From Brienomyrus brachyistius (taxonomy: Eukaryota > Chordata > Actinopteri > Osteoglossiformes > Mormyridae): a stretch of 64,000 bases of DNA. The stretch lies in assembly GCF_023856365.1 (NCBI RefSeq), contig NC_064536.1, positions 38,308,776 through 38,372,775 of the forward strand, written 5' to 3'. The notes beneath the pieces are model-generated. The model saw only the letters and a program-made list of their open reading frames with translations. It was not told where the DNA came from and made no database searches. Position numbers and translations under genes: made by a program. Below are positions 33,465 through 43,928 of the stretch, piece by piece (positions within the stretch are counted from its first letter, which is position 1; the number at the start of each line of letters is the position of its first letter).

Positions 33465-33545
33465 TGATCAAGACGCCATTTGCTGCACTTGTACGTCGCT
33501 TTGGAGAAAAACTTTTGCTAAATAAGATAAATGTAAATGTGAGGT
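33465..33545 (+). repeat. L2-type LINE tail fragment
   Basis: GTACGTCGCTTTGGAGAAAA, then TTTGCTAAATAAGATAAATG, is the typical 3' end of a fish L2-like LINE or a SINE that borrows it. Confidence 0.5.
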
Positions 33546-33703
33546 TTTATTCTGGCGGTCTGTGAAATGTCACTTTTATATTAATGGAGAAAATATCATT
33601 AGTAGTATTAGTTTATTTGTATAATATAAAATGTCTATTATCATAATATACAGTATTTTGAGAAAGTATTGGCCAGTGTCTCTTTCTCTTGTCTGTCCGT
33701 CCT

Positions 33704-34300
33704 TCCTTCCTTCCTTCCATCCATCCATCCATCCATCCATTTTCTGCCGCTTATCTGGGGTCGGGTCACAGGGGCAGCAGTCTAAGCAGGGATGCCCAGA
33801 CCTCCCTCTCACCAGCCACCTCTTCCGGCTCCACCGGGGGATACCAAGTTGTTCCCAGGCCAACTGAGACGCCCCAGGGCCTCCTCCTGGTTGGACATAC
33901 CGGAACCACCTCCCCTGGGGGCGTCCAGGAGGCATCCTTGATAGATGCCCGAACCCCTCAGTTGGCTCAGTTCAATGCGGAGTAGCAGCGGCTTTACTCA
34001 GTGCTCCTCCCGAATGTCTGAGCTCCTCACCCTGTCTCTAAGGCTGAGCCCAGGCCTGCTGTGGAGGAAGCTCATTCCGGTCGTTTGTATCCACAGTCTC
34101 ATTCTTTCAGTCACTACCCAGAGCTCAAGACCATAGGTGAGGGTAGGAAGATAGATCGACTGGTAAATCAAAAGCTTTGCCTTCCAGCTCAGCTCCCTCT
34201 TCACGAAGGATTCTTTCCACGTTTTCTTGCAAAGGAGAACATTGCATGTGATGTAGATGAAGTCCTGTGGCCTGACCGGATGCAGAGGCATGATGATGCG
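33704..34300 (-). mobile_element. Rex3/RTE-like LINE 3' fragment
   Basis: Read on the minus strand, it encodes LSWKAKLLIYQSIYLPTLTY, ELWVVTERMR and RDRVRSSDIREEH, then after breaks MPPGRP and LAWEQLGIP. The end is a run of CCATCC (33,715-33,742), the ATGG tail. Only the C-terminal end of the reverse transcriptase protein is present. Confidence 0.8.
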
Positions 34301-35351
34301 GCTGAATGACTGATTGATTTTGATGTAAAAATATGTAAAAGTACAGAGTGCATTTTGTTTTGCTGCAGGTTTCTTTGTTTGGATGTAAATAAGCTTTCAT
34401 AAATACAGGAATGTCCTAAATAAAGATTATTTTCCTTTTATCCCAGAGTGATTTGCATTTGTTTATGTAGTGTGTCAATTTCTGAGTAGTGTTTTGTGTG
34501 TTTTCTGACAGTTGTGCTTGATTTTGAGTAAAGTTAAAATAGTCTTGGTTCAACTGTTTGATTTTGCAAGACAAGTAAAAGGTTTTATGAGCATAGCTTG
34601 AACTTTAGGGTTTGTGCTTAGTGTTTTGAGAAAAGAAGAGGAGATTTTAGGAAATGCGTTTTAGCAATTCAGAAAAACTGTAATATTCTGTGGTGGTAGC
34701 ATGTTGACTAACTTTGATTTTAGAATTGACTGCAGTCTTCTTTGTGTCCACTATGTGGCAGCAGTATACAGGAAATGTCTTACTCTGTCACAGCTGCTGG
34801 TGTGTGTATAAATTCACATACTCTGATAAGTAGTAATTCTCCCTCCAACTGTTTGTCAGGGATCTGGGCAGGAATGAATTACATGCCGACTGTACATACA
34901 ACAGAGATGGGCTCCTGAGAGAACTTTGCCAGAAGTTGAAACACGACTTTAAGAATGACACTGATCCAGAAGTGGATAGTTTAGGTCCAGAGAGTAAAAA
35001 TCCAGTTTTAGATGTTGTTTCAAACAACTAGTTGTGTAAAGTGCCACAGACACAGAGTACTCAGCTGGTTGGTTGAAACTAAATCTTGGTCTGGATTTTT
35101 ACTTTCTGGACCTGAACTATCCACTGCTGCACTGACCCCCTTCTTGGGGGAGGGAGTCAGTCCAGACCAGGTCCCGCCCCCCAGCTAATAGGCTCCCTGG
35201 AAGCTGAAGGGTGTTCCAGCTAGACAGTGCTAAGTGATCTGAGTAATGGGGGGAGCACGGTCACAACAGAGGGGGAAGTACCCCCCCCTCCAGGAAGTAG
35301 AAGCGGAGGGTGAGGACAGCTCACTTAATTATCAAAATAATTTTGTCAGTG

Positions 35352-35508
35352 GTGCTTTGGGGCAGCATGTGGCTCAGTGGGCTAAGCCTTTGTCCTTGTA
35401 ATCAGAAGGTCGCAGGTTTGAACCCAGCCTCTGTGGGTCCTTGAGCAAGACTCTTAACGACCAGCCCTTTGCAATTCGGATCAATAAAGTATCAATTGAA
35501 AATTAATT
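35352..35508 (+). mobile_element. tRNA-derived SINE
   Basis: The A-box-like GTGGCTCAGTGGGCTAAGCC and the B-box-like GGTCGCAGGTTTGAACCC are about 30 bp apart, followed by CCTTGAGCAAGACTCTTAAC and an A/T-rich tail. Duplicon copy 1 (7,506) is uninterrupted at this point and provides the empty site. Confidence 0.8.
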
Positions 35509-35875
35509 AATTGTACTTTGTCTCTCTTGCTGACAGTTTCTTGCTGATGTAGAGCCTGGGCACTGCTCTTCCTCCTGCTCTTCCTCCTCCTCTTCCTCCT
35601 CCACTGCCCCCAGACACCCTCCCTCCCCCAGTGACACACACCCCATGGCAGTGCTGCTGGCCTCCTCAGCACATGCAGGGCTGCCCTTATAGAGCCACAC
35701 ATGCCACAGCCAGTCACTGCTGTAAAGGTCGACGTTGGTCAGGTGGGCTGTGGTCTGTCAGTAGGTGACACAGAAGACAGCAGAACTCGTATCAGCCAAT
35801 CAGAGAGGAGAAAGTGGATTTTTCATTGGACTCCTCAATCACAGATAGAGACAGAGAAACAATGCAGATTAGGAG

Positions 35876-35976
35876 AATCAGGAAGTGAGTGTCAGTCTCC
35901 ACAGATCTGAGGTCAGTGAGACACACATAAGGGTCCTCTGATGCTCCTCTTCATCCTCTGATGGGCCTCCAGGTGA
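35876..35976 (+). pseudogene. relic first exon of a receptor gene, premature stop
   Basis: It has the shared 5' block, then ATG with MLLFIL and TGA, as at 7,861. The GTGAGA donor is intact. Confidence 0.6.
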
Positions 35977-36164
35977 GAATCACTTACTTCAGGATGCTTA
36001 TTTCTTCACTTCGTGTTTATAATGACTAACAGCAGATATCCCAGGAAAATGTATAAATTCATTATAATTTGACAGCATGTAGTTCAGCCCTTAACTGTGT
36101 ATGAGCCCTTCAATGGACGGACATCATATGGATTAATGTTGGGTAGGAGGTTATATTCAGAGTA

Positions 36165-36498
36165 CAGGCAGTCGTCAGGTTTCAAACCAGATCCGTTTCC
36201 AAAGTCAGTCTTTAAGGTGAATTTGTAGGAAAGTCAGAAAAGTAAATGCAGTACATGATAATAATTAACATTATTATTACTGCTATACAGTAAAAAAACA
36301 AAAATACAGTACTGTACTTCCAGCCAGCAAGCCGCTGAAGCCGTGCAATGATTTCAGGAGCGTCACTAATGGCGCGTCTGTTTGTTATTACAAACAATTG
36401 TATTTAACCTGAATTTTTAATATAAGAGGCTTCATAGCAGTCCGATCGTAAGTATGAGCTGTCCATAAGTTGGCCTCCCTTAACTCAGGGACTGCCTG
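36165..36498. mobile_element. pogo/Tigger-like MITE, copy 2
   Basis: TA-flanked, with ends CAGGCAGTCGTCAGG and CAGGGACTGCCTG. It is duplicated with the block from 8,151-8,491. Confidence 0.75.
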
Positions 36499-37350
36499 TA
36501 AAGACATCTGGGCTGACTGACTGATTTTAGAATTGATTGCAATCTTTTATTTGTCCACTATGTGGTAGCCGTAGACAGAAATGTTCTAATTCTATCATTA
36601 CACCTGCATGATGGACTGACAAAGTCTGTAGATATACTGACATATTGCAGTACCACCACATCAGTACCCGTAATCAAAACAGTGACCGTGAGAAAATCAT
36701 TTGTGTTTTTATACACTGACACACATTTTTACAATGTGGTCTTATGGACAACATTGACTGCCATATATTACTAATACCCCTATCAGTGTGTGAACTTTTA
36801 TATGTAATACAATTTATAAATGTCATGATGAACCAAACAGGACTTAAAGCTGGAGGATAAAAAGCAACAAAGAAAATCAAATAATTTTTCAAATGTTTAT
36901 TGTTTTACACAAGTAGCAAAGGTGTTCATAAATAAAATATGTTGGCCTATAAAAACAAAAATACACAAGAGACAAAATGAAAAGTAAACAAACAGCAGGA
37001 CATGACAAACTTTCTGTGGTCAATCATTTCTTTAAGAAATCGGTATGGGCACAGAACCTGCTCAGTATTTGGAGGGGAGCGTCTGTAAAAGCACAAAAAA
37101 GGAACATGTTTGAACTACAGCACAGCTCCATCACTCCTCTGTCTTAAAAAAAAGCCCAATAAGCATCTTCCAGCTTGAACTTCCATTTTAATATGCCTTT
37201 AGTGTTAATGTCGTGTGAGCAGATTGAGTGACGGTCTGTGCAAGGGGTTTCAAACCCACATGAGAAACTTGAAACATTACAAGCTAACGTTAGCTGGTTC
37301 ACCGGAGAAGCTCTGCAATAAGGGGAAATGTGTCTAATTTACGTCGTTTA

Positions 37351-38794
37351 AGCTACCATTAACCAAGTTAGGTACCAGATACCAGGTAGCCCGAGTTCGA
37401 CTCCCGGTATGGGAATTGTACTTATCGTTGTCTGCAGCCTTGTAACTAATCGTGTCCCTGTGCTAAGGCAGCAAAAATGCTCTTCCTGGGAAGTCTAACA
37501 ATCTTGCTGGAAATACTGACCAGTCATTACATACAACTCAGGTGGACCTCTCACTTGGCTGTCACCTTACACGTAATTTTGCCACACTTTGGTGTCACAA
37601 TATTTATTACATTTTTAGTATTTTTAAGCCAAGCTAAAGAAAAATCTCAGCGCCGATTCCCTCCAGTGGTAGGTTGTGGTGCCGTGCCAGGTTACCCCTG
37701 AAAAACACTGTCCCCGGCAATTCAGATCAGACACACAAAATGAAATGAATTACTTGAGAAAATGAACTTTTACCATAGAATGACTTTTGTTGGTTACGAA
37801 ATGCAATTTGTACAGAAAAAAATATCTTACCCGTGGTGAAACAGCCAAAAAGAAAACACCAAGAATATGAGAGATTTTGCTCAAATTTAGCAGTTTTTCG
37901 GCCATAAATGTGTGCATTGTCTAGGATGCTGGATGCGAAGCCAAAAACGTCACCGATGCGAAGGGAATGTCCGTGCTGCAACACCAGCGCGTCAGCGGGG
38001 CGGGCGGCTCCTTGTTTCACTGGCCAACCACTCGGTCGCCTCGCTTGGCCAATCGGTCGAGACCGTTGTAAAACATTTAGTTGAAACACTTCTTCAACTG
38101 GCCAATAGGGGGGTGAAACATTTGTTGCACTAAAGCCGAAAGGAGGCTGGCAAAAGGAACATAGATGACAGACAGATTTGGGAAGCATTCCGTATTTTCA
38201 GACTGTAGCATTTACTTTTAGTTGATTTTCCATCTGTCATTCTCAAAAACATTATTGTTACTTAAAAAGATTAAATTTCTTGTGACATTATTTGATAGTG
38301 AGAGGAAGAATCTGTTTTAAGAAATACTTGAAAGTCATCTGAAGTGTGAAATCGACACAAGAAAGATCTGGATGCAAATGCGTTTAATCCTTTTCTCTTT
38401 GTGTCACTTGTTGAGCCCCGCACTGGACAGAACCGGGACAGTGCAGAGATTATGATAAGGCATATTTGCAAAGTGTTACGTATTTTCCAAGTCCTTCACA
38501 GATTTTGTTTTAGTTGACTTTCTATTGATTGTTTTTATATTAATGATTTCGGTTATACCTTGAAGATAAGTCTTACTCCTAGTACGGTTTCCTTCTATTT
38601 CAGTGATGTGTGCATCATAATTATGACAGGGATAGGACATGAGTCTAATTTTTCCTGAATCGGTCAGAAATTATCGATATATTGCAAAGCATGTTTAGAG
38701 TAATCACTGCTAAATATGGTCTTTGAGGAAATCAAGCATTTGTAGTCAATTATGTAATAAGAGAGACAGGGGAAGAAGGGGGGTATTCAATGAA
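37351..38794. other. non-coding, tRNA-like fragment at start
   Basis: GTTCGACTCCCGG near 37,393 resembles a tRNA T arm, but no complete cloverleaf can be formed, so it is a SINE or tRNA fragment. The rest shows no gene. Confidence 0.35.
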
Positions 38795-38799
38795 GCAGG

Positions 38800-39117
38800 T
38801 GTCACGGGTGACCGGACGGGTGTGCAGAGCAGGCGGGGTTGGTGAGGCTTGAGGAGTGGTAAAAGCAAGACTTGCAGGCAAGATTCGGGACGAACAGGGT
38901 TTAATCACGGGATCAGGACAGGAAACAGGACTTGGGAACAGATCTCACCAACACAGACAGGTCTCACGTAACACCATCAATGACAGACACCGGGTTAGTA
39001 CAAATCAGGAACTTAAATACATGGAACAAGGCAGCAGGAAACAAGACACGACCGGGTACGATCAGGTAATCACACGTGGGTAATTAGGGGGGCGTGGCAC
39101 ACACGAGGAGCGGACAG
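38800..39117 (-). mobile_element. gypsy-type solo LTR, antisense
   Basis: It begins TGTCACGGGTGACC and holds GGGGGGCGTGGCACACACGA (antisense of the GCCACGCCCCC block at 24,930). GCAGG stands on both sides (38,795-38,799 and 39,118-39,122), a likely 5-bp target duplication. The right copy touches the palindrome that follows. Confidence 0.7.
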
Positions 39118-40036
39118 GCAGGTGTTGTGCCGAATTCTGCACCCCTGCCGTGAAATGCACCCCCTGTCGGGAGCGCGCACCGCTCTTTTCTTCTATTCGA
39201 AGTGGGAAAATACGTAGTTCCGTCAATCTAAATATGCAACAGAAATATTAAATTGCGTTTGCACATTTAGAAGACCACTGTCCCACTTCACGAAGGCTGC
39301 ATTTAACCCATATAAAACTGATAAACTGTGACATGTAAACGATGAGCTCCGAACGAGAACGTAGGTGATTTATTTGTCTCGTCATCAGTTTACTAGTTTG
39401 AGAACAAGGAAGTCCTTCGCTTTAAGAATCAAAGCAAATTACACAGTATTATTCCCTATACATATCTAGTAATTATCTTTTTCCACAATGAAGAGAGTGT
39501 TCTGGTACAGTGATCCGAAATACCTAAACAAAAAAGATATTTATCTTTATGACGGCTAATCTGGCAGGAACTTCATTTCCATTCTCCCCTTTTATTCCAT
39601 CACGAAATGCTGCTATCAAGCGACATATTTAAAGAAATAGATAATAATTAATTAATTTCATGAATGCCATATCACGTGCAGCGCGGGGGTGAGGGGGGGG
39701 GGTGCATTTTACGGCAGCTTACTTCTTTCGTATTTAAGAAACTGGCTCAGTACCTGTGCTATTAGTACCTTACAAAGTTCGCTCTGTTTATTGATCTTGA
39801 TCTATTGTGCAGGTTTATGAAAAGCATATTAGGAGGAGGTGAACTGACAGGAACATGCAGGGGTGGAAGGGGGTGTGTCCTTTAGCATAAGGGTATGCAC
39901 CCTTTTTAAATCTATCTGCTAAGATAACAACATTAGGGGACCTGCCATGAATTGCACCCCCTTTGAATTCTTGAAGCATTTTGGTATCTAATCACCGGAG
40001 ACAGAGATACAGGGGGGTACCATTCACGGCAGGGTA

Positions 40037-40364
40037 CCTGCCGGGAATTGCACCCCCTTTGAATTCTGGGTATGAATGTCCTACATAAATGAAATTTGCT
40101 CAGGTAGTACACTTTGCCATACAGTGTGTACTGTCCAAAGCATTTTGGGATCTAATCACCAGAAACAGAGATACAGGGGGGTGCCATTCACGGCAGGGTA
40201 CCTGCCGGGAATTGCACCCCCTTTGAATTCTGGGTATGAATGTCCTACATAAATGAAATTTGCTCAGGTAGTACACTTTGCCATACAGAGTGTACTGTCC
40301 AAAGCATTTTGGGATCTAATCACCAGAAACAGAGATACAGGGGGGTGCCATTCACGGCAGGGTA
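40037..40364 (+). repeat. 164-bp tandem unit, two copies (left arm)
   Basis: CCTGCCGGGAATTGCACCCC starts at 40,037, 40,201 and (partial unit) 40,365. Each unit also holds GCTCAGGTAGTACACTTTGC and ends in an inverted copy of the motif (CACGGCAGGGTA). Confidence 0.9.
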
Positions 40365-41021
40365 CCTGCCGGGAATTGCACCCCCTTTGAATTTTGCAGG
40401 AAAATGGACATCCAATTTTAAATTATTTAGGTTCCCCTGAATCACAATGTTTTATGGAGTGATCTACAGTTAGACAGATACAGAGCGCTCCGTTATGTCA
40501 GGATTCCTTTTTCAAGAAATGTAAATATCAATCGCTAAACTTATCATGTATGTTTTGGTACCAAGTTTGCATCATGATTCACAGTTAAAATTACAGTTTG
40601 AACGCCAATGATCTTGGATGCCAAAAAAATGAATATGCTGCCTCATGACAACACATGTAATGCACTGTACCTACACAGATTATGAAACAGACCTTGCTGA
40701 TGTCAAGTGGGCATGAAATGGGATATAATGTAGAAACTTAACTTAATGTTCTAGTTATAATTATTCATTTCAACATTAAAGTTTTCCTATAGATATCATC
40801 TGAGATTCAATAGGCAAATTATTTTGTGAAGGCATAGAAACTTTAATAATAAATACAATTAATAATCCCAACAATGACTACAAACTAAACGCTTAATAAA
40901 ATCAAAAGTTCACTTATTATTATGGATAATAATAATAATGTTAGAAAAAAATTAGTTGCATTGTCAAATAAATAAGTAATTAATCCTACATGAAACACAA
41001 AACTAATAAAATGACAATTCC

Positions 41022-41114
41022 TTATGTGCATGCTGGACAAATATAGTCCTGATCAATAGGAGGATTCTGCATGCAGTCATGGTGGTACCATCTGCTGCAA
41101 ACATCACAGCAGAC
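41022..41114 (-). pseudogene. PHD-finger terminal exon, left arm
   Basis: This is an exact mirror of 42,695-42,787 on the minus strand, including the CTTTAG acceptor at 41,115-41,120. It encodes the second half of a PHD finger and a stop. No upstream exons are found on this strand before the Tc1 element. Confidence 0.65.
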
Positions 41115-41265
41115 CTAAAGGGAAGGGAGAGTGTTTCCATTAAAGTATGGTTAACACTTATCACATTAAGTATTCAAAGCAATTAATGTAATCAGAATAG
41201 GTAATTCAGGGAAGATTATTGCCTACATATAACAAGTACTGTCCTAAAACACAAGTAAATATGTA

Positions 41266-42543
41266 CAGCGCCCTCCACAATTATTGGCACCCCTTGTAAA
41301 AACGTGTAAAAAAGGCTTAGAAAAAATCTTCCTCTCAGTGAAGTAGCTTCATCTCACACTGAAATAAATTTGAAAAATCCAACCTGTCTTTGAAATAAAT
41401 TTATTCAAAGAAAAAACTAATCCTTCATTAAGAAATAATAATTTTTCATAAAAACACATGTGCCACAATTATTGGCAGCCTTGGAAATTACAGTGAACAC
41501 AATGTAACTGAAGCATGTTCCCCATGTAAATTGTACAACTTTGAGTTGATTGGAGTGAAAAGGAACCTTCAAGCTGTAATCCATGACTTCCTGATTAACT
41601 GGGGTCTCCGTAAAAAAACACCAGATGCCACATTCATTCTAATGTATTATTTGGATGGTATGCCAGAAAAAAAACTTTTTTTGTCAGCTAACCACAAACG
41701 TAAACAGCTGGAGTTTGCGAAAGACTATTACAACTTTGACTGGAACCAAAATTTAATAGTCTGATGAAACAAAAGTGGAGCTTTTTGGTAATAAACATTC
41801 AAAGTAGGTTTGGTGTAAAAAGAAGGATGGCTGTAGTAAAAAAAAAAACCTTATCCCATCTAAGATATGGTGGAGGTTCTGAGATGTGAGACTGTTTTTC
41901 CTACAATGGCCCTGGAAACCTTGTTATGATACATGGAATTTTGGACTCCATGAAATATTTTAAATCAAAATTTTGCTGCCTGTGCTAGGAAACTAAAACT
42001 GGGCCATCCAGTTGGGTCAATACTGGGTCTTCAAGCAGGACAATGATCCTAAGCACATGTCCAAATCAACACAAAAATAGCTAGCTGATCACAGAATCAA
42101 GCTTCTGCCATGGCCATCCCAGTCCCCTGACCTGAACCCCACTGAAAACCTGTGGGCTGAACTGAAGAGGAGAGTGCACAAGAGAGGGCCTAGGACAATG
42201 GGTGACCTGTAAAGAGAAATGGTCTCAGATACCCTGCTCTGTATTCTCCAACCTTATAAAATGTTACAGGAGAAGACTTAGTGCTGTTATATTGGCAAAG
42301 GAAGGTTGTACAAAGTATTAAGTATTAAGGCTGCCAATAATTGTGGCACATGTGTTTTTATGAAAAATTATTATTTCTTAATGAAGGATTAGTTTTTTCT
42401 TTGAATAAATTTATTTCAAAGACAGGTTGGATTTTTCAAATTTATTTCAGTGTGAGATGAAGCTACTTCACTGAGAGGAAGATTTTTTCTAAGCCTTTTT
42501 TACAAGTTTTTACAAGGGGTGCCAATAATTGTGGAGGGCGCTG
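41266..42543 (+). mobile_element. Tc1-type transposon at the palindrome centre
   Basis: The 1,278-bp element is flanked by TA on both sides. It has 217-bp inverted repeats (41,266-41,482 and 42,327-42,543) starting CAGCGCCCTCCACAATTATT. A second conserved CACAATTATTGGCAGCC word at the inner edge gives the IR/DR layout of long-TIR Tc1 elements. The flanking palindrome arms begin immediately outside. Confidence 0.9.
41531..42300 (+). pseudogene. Tc1 transposase, decayed
   Basis: Remnants in order: a helix-turn-helix-like start, NHKRKQLEFAKDYYNFDW (family motif before the first catalytic Asp), a break at 41,762 just before the SDE motif, and later [23 protein letters not shown] sequence near 42,135-42,190 containing the last acidic residue. 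Stops and frameshifts occur throughout. The spacing matches a complete DDE-type Tc1 transposase of about 340 residues. Confidence 0.8.
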
Positions 42544-42694
42544 TACATATTTACTTGTGTTTTAGGACAGTACTTGTTATATGTAGGCAATAATCTTCCC
42601 TGAATTACCTATTCTGATTACATTAATTGCTTTGAATACTTAATGTGATAAGTGTTAACCATACTTTAATGGAAACACTCTCCCTTCCCTTTAG

Positions 42695-42787
42695 GTCTGC
42701 TGTGATGTTTGCAGCAGATGGTACCACCATGACTGCATGCAGAATCCTCCTATTGATCAGGACTATATTTGTCCAGCATGCACATAA
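42695..42787 (+). pseudogene. PHD-finger terminal exon, right arm
   Basis: After the acceptor TTCCCTTTAG, 30 codons read VCCDVCSRWYHHDCMQNPP, then IDQDYICPACT and TAA. The pattern C-x2-C-x4-H-x2-C ... C-x2-C is the second half of a PHD finger (C4HC3) with the conserved W before Y-H. PHD fingers usually bind histone tails. Several eukaryotic transposon proteins end in such fingers. The upstream exons would lie where the Tc1 element and the other arm now begin, so the gene is truncated. It is kept without a substitution in both arms. Confidence 0.7.
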
Positions 42788-43436
42788 GGAATTGTCATTT
42801 TATTAGTTTTGTGTTTCATGTAGGATTAATTACTTATTTATTTGACAATGCAACTAATTGTTTTCTAACATTATTATTATTATCCATAATAATAAGTGAA
42901 CTTTTGATTTTATTAAGCGTTTAGTTTGTAGTCATTGTTGGGATTATTAATTGTATTTATTATTAAAGTTTCTATGCCTTCACAAAATAATTTGCCTATT
43001 GAATCTCAGATGATATCTATAGGAAAACTTTAATGTTGAAATGAATAATTATAACTAGAACATTAAGTTAAGTTTCTACATTATATCCCATTTCATGCCC
43101 ACTTGACATCAGCAAGGTCTGTTTCATAATCTGTGTAGGTACAGTGCATTACATGTGTTGTCATGAGGCAGCATATTCATTTTTTTGGCATCCAAGATCA
43201 TTGGCGTTCAAACTGTAATTTTAACTGTGAATCATGATGCAAACTTGGTACCAAAACATACATGATAAGTTTAGCGATTGATATTTACATTTCTTGAAAA
43301 AGGAATCCTGACATAACGGAGCGCTCTGTATCTGTCTAACTGTAGATCACTCCATAAAACATTGTGATTCAGGGGAACCTAAATAATTTAAAATTGGATG
43401 TCCATTTTCCTGCAAAATTCAAAGGGGGTGCAATTC

Positions 43437-43928
43437 CCGGCAGGTACCCTGCCGTGAATGGCACCCCCCTGTATCTCTGTTTCTGGTGATTAGATCCCAA
43501 AATGCTTTGGACAGTACACTCTGTATGGCAAAGTGTACTACCTGAGCAAATTTCATTTATGTAGGACATTCATACCCAGAATTCAAAGGGGGTGCAATTC
43601 CCGGCAGGTACCCTGCCGTGAATGGCACCCCCCTGTATCTCTGTTTCTGGTGATTAGATCCCAAAATGCTTTGGACAGTACACACTGTATGGCAAAGTGT
43701 ACTACCTGAGCAAATTTCATTTATGTAGGACATTCATACCCAGAATTCAAAGGGGGTGCAATTCCCGGCAGGTACCCTGCCGTGAATGGCACCCCCCTGT
43801 ATCTCTGTTTCTGGTGATTAGATCCCAAAATGCTTTGGACAGTACACTCTGTATGGCAAAGTGTACTACCTGAGCAAATTTCATTTATGTAGGACATTCA
43901 GACCCAGAATTCAAAGGGGGTGCAATTC
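43437..43928 (-). repeat. 164-bp tandem unit, three copies (right arm)
   Basis: CCGGCAGGTACCCTGCC recurs at 43,437, 43,601, 43,765 and 43,929, exactly 164 bp apart, giving three full units against two in the left arm. Confidence 0.9.

Larger units (their letters stand above)
34705..37350 (+). repeat. segmental duplicon A, copy 2
   Basis: This matches 6,880-9,320 with the same dead first exon and the same MITE. After 37,350 the two copies diverge abruptly at a stretch with TTCGACTCCCGG (tRNA-like). Confidence 0.85.

Noticed and set aside
37380..37410. Possible tRNA gene (GTTCGACTCCCGG)
   Set aside because: Only a T-arm-like stretch is present. No acceptor stem, D arm or anticodon arm can be paired.
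39937..40400. Spaced repeats in the palindrome arms as a CRISPR-like array
   Set aside because: The units are 164 bp with no short-repeat/unique-spacer pattern, and the host is a eukaryote.
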